Shown here piece after piece: positions 1-8,418 of a stretch of 64,000 nucleotides of DNA. The DNA lies in contig CAWGTB010000003.1 of the NCBI GenBank assembly GCA_963825405.1, forward strand, positions 1,116,001 to 1,180,000, written 5' to 3'. Source of the stretch: JACPNO01 sp963825405. GTDB taxonomy: Bacteria; Acidobacteriota; Terriglobia; Bryobacterales; Bryobacteraceae. Positions within the stretch are counted from its first letter, which is position 1. Each line of letters starts with the position of its first letter. The position numbers and the translations under genes are program-made. Under the pieces are notes generated by a model that saw nothing but the letters and a program-made list of their open reading frames with translations, made no database searches and was not told the DNA's origin.

Positions 1-44
1 CTCGCGGCCAGCAGCGCCGCGCATAGCCAGAGCGAGAACTTCAC
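1..44 (-). CDS. Start of an exported protein, cut by the window edge
   Basis: Only the first 14 codons lie in the window. A GTG start at 44 opens a frame that reads V-K-F-S-L-W-L-C-A-A-L-L-A-A, a basic start followed by a hydrophobic stretch, which is what a Sec signal peptide looks like. It lies 25 bases downstream of the stop of the propeller gene at 70-960 on the same strand, so the two may be co-transcribed. No function can be given. Confidence 0.35.
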   Translation of the reverse strand, partial: MKFSLWLCAALLAA

Positions 45-69
45 TCAGCCATCATAAGGAATCGCCGGT

Positions 70-960
70 TCAATGCGTGACCTGATGAGGCGCCGATCCG
101 TCGGCGTTCATGAGCCAGATTTCCACTCGCCCCGTGCGATTGCTTTGAAACGCGATGCGCTTGCCATCGGGAAACCAGGACGGCGTCTCGTCGAGATACG
201 GTTGATCGTGAGCAGCGAGCTTGCGCGCCGTGCCGGTTGCGGCGTCCACAATCCAGATGTGCGCGATGTTTTCCTGCTTGGAATACCGGCCGACCTGGAC
301 AGCGAACTGGCTGCCGTCCGCGGACCACGCCGGCCATTCCACATGCCCTTCCGCGGGCGGAATGTGTGAGATTTGACGCCGCGCCGATCCATCGGCGTTC
401 ATGATCCAGACATCAGACGCCCCGCTTTTCTCTCGCCAGGTGAAAGCGATTTGCTTGCCGTCGGGTGACCACCTGCCCAGCCACACCGGCGACGATCCGT
501 CAGTGAGTTGGAGCGCGTGCGCGCCGTCGAGTCCCGCCATCATCAATCGCGCTACGGGATACGGATCAACCGAATACGTAATGCGTTTGCCATCTGGGGA
601 TAGGGCTGGACTGCGGCCCGTCACGCTGCCGATCTCGCGCTGATTCTTGCCGTCAGGATCGATCGCGTAGATATGGCTGGTTTCATCCACTTTCACAGAG
701 AACAGAACCTGGCCATCCGCCGTCCAGGCAGGAGGACTCTTCTGTTCGGCGGTGTGGGTGAGCTGGACTTCGCCGGTTCCATCCGCGGCAATGACGTAAA
801 CATCGTCAGCGCCGCCGCGATTTGAGATGAAAGCAATGCGCGAACCGTCCGGCGAAACCGATGGCAAGCCCCCATGAATCATTGGCGGAGCGGGTTGGGC
901 GTTGATGATTTGCAGCCACGCACCGAGAACCATCGTGACGGCAATCGGGCGATTGAGCAC
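70..960 (-). CDS. Exported TolB-like beta-propeller (PD40 repeat) protein
   Basis: 296 residues. A GTG start is followed by a hydrophobic segment ending in INAQ, consistent with a signal peptide. The rest is made of PD40/WD40-like blades, each with a core such as SPDGSRIAF, SPDGKRITY, SPDGKQIAF, SADGSQFAV and FPDGKRIAF, often followed by a D-I-W-I/L-M-N-A-D-G-S strand. This is the TolB C-terminal type of propeller; the N-terminal TolB domain is absent. Such proteins are common in Acidobacteriota as periplasmic scaffolds or as sensor domains of larger proteins. The specific partner is unknown. An alternative start is the internal Met ten codons in. Confidence 0.75.
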   Translation of the reverse strand: MLNRPIAVTMVLGAWLQIINAQPAPPMIHGGLPSVSPDGSRIAFISNRGGADDVYVIAADGTGEVQLTHTAEQKSPPAWTADGQVLFSVKVDETSHIYAIDPDGKNQREIGSVTGRSPALSPDGKRITYSVDPYPVARLMMAGLDGAHALQLTDGSSPVWLGRWSPDGKQIAFTWREKSGASDVWIMNADGSARRQISHIPPAEGHVEWPAWSADGSQFAVQVGRYSKQENIAHIWIVDAATGTARKLAAHDQPYLDETPSWFPDGKRIAFQSNRTGRVEIWLMNADGSAPHQVTH

Positions 961-1016
961 ACAGAATAGACGGTGAGGCAGTCAAAGCGTTTGACGGAAA
1001 TTTCTGCATTTTTCCC

Positions 1017-1054
1017 TTGACATGGTCCAGATAAATAGGTAACCATACGGTTAC
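1017..1054 (+). promoter_or_regulatory. Promoter with inverted-repeat operator for the ArsR/AHSA1 pair
   Basis: A perfect -35 hexamer TTGACA lies at 1017-1022. Seventeen bases later, where a -10 box should be, is the inverted repeat GTAACC-ATAC-GGTTAC (1039-1054), ending seven bases before the ArsR start codon. ArsR/SdpR regulators bind as dimers to such palindromes and usually repress their own promoter, so autoregulation is the natural reading. The -10 itself is poor, so the promoter call is weaker than the palindrome. Confidence 0.5.
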
Positions 1055-1060
1055 GTAATT

Positions 1061-1387
1061 ATGCTGACTCAAGAAGCGCAGGTATTTCACGCCGTTGCCG
1101 ACGCCACCCGGCGCGCCATCCTCGATCGTCTGCAGGAGGGCGGCAAGCCGGTCAACGAAATAGCTGAGGCATTTCCGGTGAGCCGTCCGGCGATCTCGAA
1201 GCATTTGCGGATTTTGCATGAAGCCAGGCTGGTCACGGAAATGCGGAAAGGGCGCCATCGCGTGTATCGGCTGAATCCTGAGCCGCTGCGCGACGTGGAT
1301 CGCTGGCTGCAGCAGTACCGGCGCTTCTGGAGCATCAATCTCGCCAATTTAAAAAAACACGTGGAAGGGAAGGGAACAAAGCGATGA
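1061..1387 (+). CDS. ArsR/SdpR-family winged-helix repressor
   Basis: 108 residues, a typical length for a minimal ArsR-type regulator. Residues 8-90 form one winged helix: ATRRAILDRL, then the recognition-helix segment FPVSRPAISKHLRIL, then the wing with KGRHRVYRL. There is no cysteine metal-binding motif in the recognition helix, so it is closer to SdpR-type than to arsenic-sensing members. The stop overlaps the ATG of the AHSA1-domain gene by four bases, the usual arrangement for this regulator/effector pair. The operator-like palindrome just upstream suggests self-repression. The ligand is unknown. Confidence 0.85.
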   Translation: MLTQEAQVFHAVADATRRAILDRLQEGGKPVNEIAEAFPVSRPAISKHLRILHEARLVTEMRKGRHRVYRLNPEPLRDVDRWLQQYRRFWSINLANLKKHVEGKGTKR

Positions 1388-1851
1388 AAGTGGAAATTCA
1401 GGGCGACGCCATTGTCGCCGAGATCGAAATCGAAGCGGCGCCCGAGGATGTGTTCGACGCGCTGGTGACACCGGAGGATCTTGCCGCGTGGTGGGGAGCC
1501 GACGGCATGTACCGCACCGGCAACTGGCGCATCGACTTGCGCGCCGGAGGCAACTGGAGCTGTGAAGCGCGCGGCGCCACGGGAACCGTCAGCACCGTGC
1601 ACGGCGTTTACACCGAGGTGGACAGGCCGCGTAGTTTGGCTTACACCTGGAACCCGAGCTGGGATCCGATTCCTGCCACCACGGTCCGCTACACGCTCGA
1701 GCCGACAGCGCGGGGAACGCAAGTGCACGTTGTCCATTCCGGATTCGCCGGACAGCAGAAGTCGCAGCAAGGCCACACCGAAGGCTGGCAGCGAGTATTC
1801 GGATGGCTGGCTGCTTACTGCGCCCAGAAGAAGGCGGCGGTATCGACATAA
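1384..1851 (+). CDS. SRPBCC/AHSA1 domain protein
   Basis: 155 residues. The start EIEIEAAPEDVFDALVTPE is the standard opening of the AHSA1 (Aha1-like) branch of the START/SRPBCC hydrophobic-pocket fold, and the middle holds the G-x-W-x-C and Y-T-W-x-P segments of the family. It is translationally coupled to the ArsR gene before it (ATGA overlap). Members of this pair are thought to bind small hydrophobic ligands, but the substrate is not known for most of them and cannot be read from this sequence. Confidence 0.85.
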   Translation: MKVEIQGDAIVAEIEIEAAPEDVFDALVTPEDLAAWWGADGMYRTGNWRIDLRAGGNWSCEARGATGTVSTVHGVYTEVDRPRSLAYTWNPSWDPIPATTVRYTLEPTARGTQVHVVHSGFAGQQKSQQGHTEGWQRVFGWLAAYCAQKKAAVST

Positions 1852-1909
1852 AGCTAAGCAGTATTCTCCGGCGACATCCGCGAGCACGGGCTGCTAAAGT
1901 CACTCTGTT

Positions 1910-1935
1910 ATCATTGAAAAATCCCCTTCAATGAT
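1910..1935 (+). promoter_or_regulatory. Perfect 9-bp inverted repeat spanning the metX start codon
   Basis: ATCATTGAA (1910-1918) and TTCAATGAT (1927-1935) are perfect reverse complements separated by eight bases. The metX ATG (1931-1933) lies inside the right arm. No Shine-Dalgarno sequence precedes that ATG. The element could be an operator over the start of a leaderless transcript, or an mRNA hairpin hiding the start codon. It does not resemble a SAM riboswitch, being far too short. Confidence 0.5.
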
Positions 1936-3037
1936 TGTGGAGACGCAGGCAGCCCGCTTTGATTCAATCGCTCTGGAGAGCGGAGCGTGTCTTGCGCCGG
2001 TCGAGATCGCTTATCAAACTTATGGCGAGCTGAACGCCGCGAAGTCCAACGCCATCCTGATCCTGCACGCGTTTTCCGGCGATGCCCACGCGGCCGGCAT
2101 TGCACACGAAACCGGCAAGCCCGGCTGGTGGGACAACATGATCGGGCCCGGCAAGGCGTTCGACACCGACAAATATTTCATGATTTGTTCCAACGTGCTC
2201 GGCGGCTGCCAGGGCACGACCGGCCCGGCTTCGATCAATCCCGAGACCGGCTGCCCGTACGCCATGGCGTTTCCCGTGATCACCATCGGCGACATGGTGC
2301 GCTTGCAGAAAATGCTGATCGATTCGCTGGGCATCCGGCGGCTGCTGGCGGTGGCTGGCGGCTCGATGGGCGGCATGCAGGCGCTGGAATGGGCGGTGTC
2401 GTATCCGGATCACGTGATCGCGGCGATTCCGATCGCCACCACGGCGCGCCACAGCCCGCAGCAGATCGCGTTCAACGAAGTGGGACGGCAGGCCATCATG
2501 GCCGATCCGGACTGGAACGAAGGCAACTACTACGGCGGCAAGCCTCCGGCGCGCGGCCTTGCTGTGGCTCGCATGGTGGGCCACATCACTTACATGAGCG
2601 ATGAGTCCATGCGCGAGAAATTCGGCCGCCGTCTGCGCGAGAAAGAAAAATTCGGGTTCGATTTTTCGGTGGATTTCGAAGTGGAAAGCTACCTGCGTTA
2701 TCGCGGCAGCCAGTTCGTCAACCGCTTCGACGCCAATTCGTACCTCTACATTTCCAAGGCCGAGGATTACTTCGATCTCACCCAGGGCAGCGGTTCTCTG
2801 GCCGATACATTTGCGGGCGACAAGACGCGCTTCCTCGTGATCAGCTTCAGCTCGGACTGGCTGTATCCGCCGTATCAATCGCAGGACATCGTGCGCGTGC
2901 TGCGGCGCCGCAATCAGGATGTGGCGTACTGCGAGCTGCCGTCCAACTACGGGCATGACGCGTTTCTGGTGGATGTCGCCGAGCAGACCGACGTGGTGCG
3001 CGGCTTCCTTGCCAGCACGGCCCGGGAGCGGGTCTGA
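1931..3037 (+). CDS. metX: Homoserine O-acetyltransferase (alpha/beta hydrolase)
   Basis: 368 residues, full length for MetX. It acylates homoserine from acetyl-CoA (or succinyl-CoA in some MetX-type enzymes) as the first committed step of methionine synthesis, in the cytoplasm. The alpha/beta-hydrolase triad is visible: Ser145 in GGSMGGMQ, Asp309 in SSDWLYPP and His342 in YGHDAF. The family signatures HAFSGDAHAAG and GWWDNMIGPG are near the N-terminus. Its stop overlaps the apparent metW start, the classical metXW pair. The start codon sits in an inverted repeat with no Shine-Dalgarno, so translation may be leaderless. Acyl donor choice cannot be decided here. Confidence 0.95.
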   Translation: MIVETQAARFDSIALESGACLAPVEIAYQTYGELNAAKSNAILILHAFSGDAHAAGIAHETGKPGWWDNMIGPGKAFDTDKYFMICSNVLGGCQGTTGPASINPETGCPYAMAFPVITIGDMVRLQKMLIDSLGIRRLLAVAGGSMGGMQALEWAVSYPDHVIAAIPIATTARHSPQQIAFNEVGRQAIMADPDWNEGNYYGGKPPARGLAVARMVGHITYMSDESMREKFGRRLREKEKFGFDFSVDFEVESYLRYRGSQFVNRFDANSYLYISKAEDYFDLTQGSGSLADTFAGDKTRFLVISFSSDWLYPPYQSQDIVRVLRRRNQDVAYCELPSNYGHDAFLVDVAEQTDVVRGFLASTARERV

Positions 3038-3706
3038 TGGCGGCCGCAACGAGATCCCGCGCATCGGCCGTTTGTCGGCGAATTACTGGGCCGCAGCGAC
3101 TTCGCCATCATCGGCGAGATCGTCGAGCCTAAAAGCAAAGTTCTCGATCTCGGATGCGGTGAAGGCGAGTTGCTGGCATGGCTGGCGGAGAACAAAGGCG
3201 TGGAAGGCCGCGGAGTCGAGTTGTCCCCCGCCAAAGCGCAGCGAGCCATTGCGCGCGGCGTTTCGGTCTATCAGGGCGATATCGACGAATGCCTCACCGA
3301 CTATCCCGACCACGCCTTCGATTACGTGTTGCTTAGCCAGACGCTGCAGGAAACACGCCAGCCTCTCGAAGTGCTGCGCGGGATGTTGCGCGTGGGCCGC
3401 TACGCGGTGGTGGCCTTTCCGAATTTCGGACATTGGTCGGTGCGGCTCTCGATGCTGGCCAGCGGGCAGGCTCCCAAGACGCGGCTGTTCCCCTACGATT
3501 GGTACGATTCGCCCAACATCCATTTCCTGACCATTCAGGATTTCGATGAGCTCACGCGCAAAGAAGGCTGGACCGTCGAGCGCTGTTTCTATCTTGCCGG
3601 GCGGCGGCGCCTTACGTTATTTCCGAATCTGACGGCGGAAGTGGCGGTGTATCTGGTGAGCGGGGCGGCCGGTGTCCATCGATCTCCAGAAAACCGCCCG
3701 AAATAA
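3037..3706 (+). CDS. metW: MetW-like methionine biosynthesis protein (frameshifted near its start)
   Basis: A class I methyltransferase-fold protein that partners MetX. From about 3083 the frame reads LLGRSDFAIIGEIVEPKSK, then motif I VLDLGCGEGELLAWL, and continues through SQTLQETRQPLEVL and FPNFGHWSVRL, all typical of MetW. The ATG at 3037 overlaps the metX stop, but the frame it opens runs into a stop at about 3130; another frame reads GRNEIPRIGR up to about 3070. One frameshift near 3065-3080 restores a normal protein, so a sequence error is likely. If the break is real, translation would need the internal TTG at 3170, which destroys motif I. The 3' end overlaps the opposing methyltransferase gene by 95 bases. 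Confidence 0.85.
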
Positions 3707-5171
3707 AGATTCGCAGCTGGCCGGCGAACTCGTCCGGCGGCGTTTCGGGGTGAACGAGCTGCTGCTCTTTGAGATGCGCCAGGTGTTGGCGCGCCGTCGT
3801 GCGGCCATCGCAGCGGGCGACCAGATGCGCGGTCCACGGCTGAATGCGGCACTCGGCGTCGTAGGGCTGGCCAATCGTCAGAACGAAATCGACCGGCGTT
3901 AGCTCCCCGTTTTGCATGCGATGTACGACGCGTAGCTCGGCTTGGGGGGACGCGATCGGCCGCGCGTCCAGAATGCGGCTGACCATGGCGGGATCGGCGG
4001 CAGCAGTTTCCCACGCACGCAGCCATTCCAGTTCCGCCGCGCCAAAGTGGCGACCGGTCTGCCGGCGAACTGTCACTGGCGCGGTCGAAGCCCGCCGGCG
4101 CTGAATCAGCACCGAGGCGTACACGAAACGGTCGACGCCGCTGCGCTGGTACAGTTCCTTCAACTCCGCCACCTCTTCCTGTCCGCCGTGGACCCGCGCC
4201 GCTGCCTGGTAGGCCATGTCGGCGGGATCGAACGTCTGGCGGACAATTACGAAGACATCGAATCCCGAGTGCGCCGCGCCCAGCCAGGCGCGCACACGCT
4301 GCTCGAACGGCTGCTCGTCGCTTTCCGCGCCTCCGGTGATCAGGTACAAACAGCCGCCGGGCCGCAAATAGTGCGGAAGGTCCTCCACCACCCGCCGGGT
4401 GATGCGTTCGCCGAGCGCGCCGCCATCGGCGTAAATTTCGGCCGGAGTGCGCGAAGGCATGTATGGGGGATTGGCGGCGATTCGGTCGAAGGTTTGATCG
4501 CCGGCGGGCTGGTAAAGATCGCCGCAAGCGGCGGTCAGGTTCGCGATCCCGTTTAGCTGGCGATTGAATTCGGCAAACAGGGTGGCCCGTTCCGTCACAT
4601 CGAAGGCCCAGACGTGGTGGGCGTGGCGGGCCGCCACCATCCCCGAAATCCCGGTCCCGGAGCACAAATCCAGAAACGCCTCGCACGGCTCGGCCGGCAG
4701 CATGTCGAGCAGGTGATCGGTATGTACGGTGACAGCCGGATAGACGATGTCGTCAAATTTTGCAACAGGAACGCCGGCCGGCGGCGTCCAGCGATCAGAC
4801 ACGATGTAAAGTGCCCGCGCCGGATACAGAGCCACGGGCGCGTAGCAGGTTTCCGCTATCCGAACCAACAGCCCCGTCTGCAGAAAAGCGTCCAAAACCG
4901 GAGTGGCGATGGCGGTCTTGACGGCTGTCCACGCCAGGGTTTCCCCGACCAGAAATAGCCTGATGAGAAGATCGAGCAAGTCCTCCGGAGTGCCGCCTGC
5001 ATTGGCTTTGACGTGCAGGTACCCCTGCGTATTTTTCAGCCCCAGGCGCGCGCAGACGGCATCCTGCCGGTATCCGGCGGCCTCCAAAAATTCGCGTAAA
5101 AGAAGGAATTGATCAGGGCTAGCCAGGCGGAGGGGAATCACGCATCCCCAACAATACAGGAAATTTGACAT
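3612..5171 (-). CDS. Class I methyltransferase with NPPY motif (HemK/N6-adenine-like)
   Basis: 519 residues from the ATG at 5171; a longer reading from 5291 is open but would overlap the opposite promoter region. Residues 1-130 look like a wHTH or DNA-binding-like N-terminal domain (the VCARLGLKNTQGY segment). Motif I FLDLCSGTGISG is at about 166-177 and NPPYMPSR at 234-241. NPPY is the catalytic loop of enzymes methylating a planar amide or amine, such as glutamine N5 (PrmC/HemK) or adenine N6. A further domain of about 190 residues follows. It is not the housekeeping PrmC by length. The substrate is unknown. The stop is embedded in the 3' end of metW on the other strand. Confidence 0.7.
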   Translation of the reverse strand: MSNFLYCWGCVIPLRLASPDQFLLLREFLEAAGYRQDAVCARLGLKNTQGYLHVKANAGGTPEDLLDLLIRLFLVGETLAWTAVKTAIATPVLDAFLQTGLLVRIAETCYAPVALYPARALYIVSDRWTPPAGVPVAKFDDIVYPAVTVHTDHLLDMLPAEPCEAFLDLCSGTGISGMVAARHAHHVWAFDVTERATLFAEFNRQLNGIANLTAACGDLYQPAGDQTFDRIAANPPYMPSRTPAEIYADGGALGERITRRVVEDLPHYLRPGGCLYLITGGAESDEQPFEQRVRAWLGAAHSGFDVFVIVRQTFDPADMAYQAAARVHGGQEEVAELKELYQRSGVDRFVYASVLIQRRRASTAPVTVRRQTGRHFGAAELEWLRAWETAAADPAMVSRILDARPIASPQAELRVVHRMQNGELTPVDFVLTIGQPYDAECRIQPWTAHLVARCDGRTTARQHLAHLKEQQLVHPETPPDEFAGQLRIFISGGFLEIDGHRPPRSPDTPPLPPSDSEIT

Positions 5172-5305
5172 GATTGCCGGAGCGCGGTACACTGACCTAC
5201 CGTTCTGGCGCGGTGGTTCCCGTAAGTAACATTCCCTGCATTGCAAGCGTCTTATTGGTTCGATTGACTCGCACTGCGGACTGCACGCCAAAGCGGGGGC
5301 TCGTA

Positions 5306-5710
5306 ATGGCTAAATCGATATCCAAAGATATGAATAAGACCGGAGCCAAGACCAAGCTCGACCACTACCGAAAGGCTCTCAAGAAGAAAGCTGAGGATCT
5401 GCGGCGCAGTATGAGCGCGCAAAACGCCGCTCAGATTGTGGCTCGCCTGGACGTCCCCTCCGACGAAGGCGATCTGAGCCAGCAGAGCCACGAGGAGTGG
5501 ATTTTCCTCAACCGCAATACCCTCGATCTCAAGCTGCTGCGCGAAGTGGAAGAAGCCCTGCGGCGCATCCATGGCTCGAGCTACGGAGTGTGCGCTGAGT
5601 GCTCCGAGCCCATCTCGGCCAAGCGCCTGGACGCGGTGCCATGGGCCAAGTTCTGCGTGCGCTGCCAGGAAGCCATCGGCGCCGGCACCGTCCCCTCCGA
5701 CGACGAGTAG
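5306..5710 (+). CDS. DksA/TraR-family zinc-finger protein
   Basis: 134 residues from ATG 5306; the frame is open further upstream but the family starts here. A lysine-rich N-terminus leads into a long helical hairpin (about 17-90) with an acidic tip, DVPSDEGDLSQQ, and then a four-cysteine zinc finger with C96, C99, C117 and C120. DksA-type proteins enter the secondary channel of RNA polymerase and, with ppGpp, reshape transcription under starvation. The tip is acidic but not the exact DxxDxA of E. coli DksA, so the effect on polymerase is inferred. Confidence 0.85.
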   Translation: MAKSISKDMNKTGAKTKLDHYRKALKKKAEDLRRSMSAQNAAQIVARLDVPSDEGDLSQQSHEEWIFLNRNTLDLKLLREVEEALRRIHGSSYGVCAECSEPISAKRLDAVPWAKFCVRCQEAIGAGTVPSDDE

Positions 5711-5832
5711 GCTCGCCGCCGCATCTCCTAAATCCCCTCTTTGTACTTCACTAGCAAAAGTTTAGGTGTACAATTGTTACCGAAATGTAGTGCTTACGGG
5801 CGACTTTCCCGGGTGGTATGGGAGACTTTTTT

Positions 5833-6135
5833 ATGGATAAACCAGCGCAAAACATTCAAGACAGCTTTCTAAACAATGCGCGCAAAGACAAGGTTGTCAT
5901 TACGATTTACTTGCTCAGCGGCGTGAAGCTTTCAGGCCGCATCAAGAGCTTTGACAAGTACTCGCTCATTCTCGAAACCAACAATCAGGAACAATTGATT
6001 TTCAAGCACGCCATATCGACGGTCGTCGTCACCAGGGCAGGGCACGCAGCCGCGGGGGCGGGAGCGGCGGTGCATGGTGTTGCGGTTGCCGGGGTACCCG
6101 GAGCTCCGGGGCAGGCGGAACCGGCGGGGAGTTAG
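5833..6135 (+). CDS. hfq: RNA chaperone Hfq
   Basis: 100 residues from ATG 5833, with GGGAGAC just upstream as ribosome-binding site. Sm1 starts with QDSFLNNARKDKVVITIYLL and continues through SGVKLSGRIKSFDKYSLIL; Sm2 is QLIFKHAISTVV, a close match to the canonical YKHAIST. A glycine/alanine-rich tail of about 30 residues follows. Hfq forms a hexameric ring that pairs small RNAs with mRNAs. hflX follows ten bases later, the classical hfq-hflX order. A second Sm-like protein is encoded at 55550. Confidence 0.95.
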   Translation: MDKPAQNIQDSFLNNARKDKVVITIYLLSGVKLSGRIKSFDKYSLILETNNQEQLIFKHAISTVVVTRAGHAAAGAGAAVHGVAVAGVPGAPGQAEPAGS

Positions 6136-6144
6136 AGCCGCGCT

Positions 6145-7536
6145 TTGGCTGTTTGGCACGAGCGCGCGATTCTGGTAGGCATCGAGTGGAAGGGCCGCGC
6201 GCCGGGGTCGAAAGGCCTGAAAAACAAGTCCGGAGCGTTCGCCGAAAGCAGCCCCGAAGAATCCCTCGACGAATTGGCGGAGCTGGCGGCTAGCGCCGGC
6301 GCGCAAGTGCTGGAACGCGTCACCCAGGCGCGCCAGGCGCCCGAAGCAGCTACGCTGCTGGGCCAAGGCAAGGTCCGCGAACTGGCAGCCCTGGCGAGTT
6401 CCCTACGCGCTGACCTGGTGGTGTTCGATCAAGACCTCACGCCTACCCAGCAGCGCAACCTCGAAGACGCGTTAGAAGTTGCGGGTGCTGGATCGCACCC
6501 AGCTCATCCTCGATATCTTTGCCCACCGCGCCCGCACGCGGGAAGGCCGGCTGCAAGTCGAGCTGGCGCAATTGATGTATCTCCAGCCGCGTCTGACCGG
6601 TCACGGCAAGGAGATGTCGCGCCTCGGCGGCGGAATCGGCACGCGGGGCCCTGGAGAAACCAAACTCGAAACCGACCGCCGCCGTATCGGGCGCAGGATC
6701 AAAATGCTGCGCGATGATCTGGAAGGCGTGCGCAGCGGACGCGCCTTGCACCGGCGTCAGCGCGATTCAGTTCCCCTCGCCACACTGGCATTAGTTGGCT
6801 ACACCAACGCCGGCAAATCCACGCTGTTCAACCGTCTGACCAACGCCGGGGTGATGGCCGATGCGCGCATGTTCGCCACTCTCGACCCCACCGTGCGCGC
6901 GCTCACGCTGCCTTCCCGCCGGCGCGTGCTGGTAAGCGACACCGTAGGTTTCATCCGCCGCCTGCCCACGACGCTTGGTGAAGGCGTTTCGCGCCACGCT
7001 GGAAGAAGTAACCGAAGCCGCGCTGATCCTGCACATTATCGACATCGCCTCGCCGCACGCGTCGCGTCAAACGGCACACGTGCAGGGTGTGCTGGCGGAG
7101 ATTGGAGCGGCCGCGATCCCGCAATTACTGGTGTTGAACAAAGTCGACAAGCTCGCCACGCACGGCATCGATGCCGATGCGATCGGGCGGCGCTTGGTTG
7201 GCGAAGCCGGACTCAAAATCGACGCCCGGTCGGTCGCAGTCTCGGGGCTAACCGGGCAGGGAATGGAAGCGCTGATCGAAGCCATCGATCGCGGTGCTGC
7301 CCGTTTGACTTGCTGGTGCACGCGCGCTTCCGGTTTCCGCTCGATGAGGGAGCGAACATTTCGTGCTTCATCAGTTAGGGCGGGTGATCGAGGCCCGCTA
7401 TGTCGAAACAGGCTGCGAGATCGAGGCGGAAGTGCCGGAATCGCTGTGTAAGACGCTCGCTGCGTTTTTGGTGTCGAGAGGGCCTGTGGAAAACTTTGTG
7501 GGAAACCCACTTAGCAGCGTAACAGATGGCAAGTGA
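6145..7536 (+). CDS. hflX: Ribosome-associated GTPase HflX (four frameshifts)
   Basis: HflX splits stalled or hibernating ribosomes using GTP. The reading begins at TTG 6145 (AVWHERAILVG), after GGGGAG. The N-terminal HflX domain runs to about 6478, the glycine-rich linker RLGGGIGTRGPGETKLE and the G1 loop GYTNAGKST lie in a second frame, G3 is DTVGFI and G4 is NKVDK, and the C-terminal domain ends at the TGA at 7534-7536. Frame changes are needed near 6478, 6980, 7302 and 7361; each restores conserved sequence, for example LPTTLVKAFRATLEE and RFPLDEGANIS. Four breaks in an otherwise perfectly conserved gene point to sequence error, not decay. Confidence 0.85.
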
Positions 7537-7722
7537 GGCACTTATCAATGATCCTGAACCACAATGCAGCAAACATAATTAAGGCTTTTTGATTCAGGAG
7601 CATACGTTTCATTTCGGTATTTGTTGAGTAGCAGCGCTCAGGCCGGTGTCTCAGAGCCTGTAACAAAGCCGATTTCCACAGTTGTTCTAGGCTGGCTGGA
7701 CGAATTATAGTTGGGGTGGCGG

Positions 7723-8418
7723 ATGAATCTTCCCAATATTCTGACCATTGCGCGCATCTTCTTTGCGCCGTTGCTGGTAGCAGCGCTGGTGCAGGAGAGC
7801 ATTGTCCTGCGCTTCCGGGGCGCGGTGATCACCAACGAGTGGCTCGCGCTCGCGATATTTCTTTCCGCGGCGGCTACCGACATGCTCGATGGTTATCTGG
7901 CGCGGCGCTGGGGGCAGGTCACTACCATCGGCACGCTGCTCGATCCAATCGCCGATAAGCTGTTGATCTCGGCGGCGCTGATCGCATTGGTGCAGGTGCG
8001 CGCGGTGCCCGCTTGGATGGTGATTCTGATCGTCGGGCGCGAGTTTGCGATTTCCGGTCTACGCAGCATTGCGGCCGCGGAGGGCTATACGATCCGCGCG
8101 AGCGATCTGGGAAAAACGAAAATGGTCGCGCAAGTGGGCGCGATTTCGGTTGCGCTGCTGAGCACGCGCCACCCGGTGCTGCAAGCCGGCGCGTACTGGA
8201 TGATGTGGCTGGTGGTGGCGTTCGCAATCCTTTCCGCGGTGGGTTACTTCCGGAAATTCTGGCGCAAAGTGGATGTCCGCATCAAGAAACGGCGGCGCCA
8301 GGAACTGCTGCGCATGGAGCGCCGGCGCAAATTGGCGGCGCTGCGGGAGGCGCGCGCCGCGGCGCGGCAGGATGCCAGCGCTTCCGGTGATGCGGCCAGA
8401 GTGCGCGGCGCGATGTGA
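7723..8418 (+). CDS. pgsA: CDP-diacylglycerol-glycerol-3-phosphate 3-phosphatidyltransferase
   Basis: 231 residues from ATG 7723. This integral membrane enzyme makes phosphatidylglycerol phosphate from CDP-diacylglycerol. The CDP-alcohol phosphotransferase signature D-G-x2-A-R-x8-G-x3-D-x3-D is complete with D56, G57, A60, R61, G70, D74 and D78. Several hydrophobic segments are present. The C-terminus carries an unusual tail rich in Arg, Lys and Ala (about 190-231), probably cytoplasmic. The following glycosyltransferase gene starts within its last codons (GTGA overlap), so it probably belongs to an envelope operon. Confidence 0.9.
   Translation: MNLPNILTIARIFFAPLLVAALVQESIVLRFRGAVITNEWLALAIFLSAAATDMLDGYLARRWGQVTTIGTLLDPIADKLLISAALIALVQVRAVPAWMVILIVGREFAISGLRSIAAAEGYTIRASDLGKTKMVAQVGAISVALLSTRHPVLQAGAYWMMWLVVAFAILSAVGYFRKFWRKVDVRIKKRRRQELLRMERRRKLAALREARAAARQDASASGDAARVRGAM

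Noticed and set aside
1851..1930. A SAM riboswitch ahead of metX
   Set aside because: Only 79 bases separate the genes, and the one strong structure is a simple 9-bp hairpin over the start codon. None of the conserved cores of SAM riboswitch classes is visible.
1964..3064. A 366-codon open frame antisense to metX, and similar long antisense frames at 30685-32046, 34622-35884 and 47554-48534
   Set aside because: They mirror strongly conserved genes codon for codon, as expected from GC-rich third positions. Their proteins are rich in His, Arg and Gln without any family motif.
5711..5832. A promoter for hfq with TACAAT at 5769-5774
   Set aside because: No acceptable -35 lies 16-18 bases upstream (the best is TTCACT), so I do not list it as a feature.
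6470..6490. Programmed ribosomal frameshifting in hflX and other broken genes
   Set aside because: There are no slippery heptamers with downstream structure at the shifts, the shifts go both ways, and they affect many unrelated genes. Sequence error explains them better.
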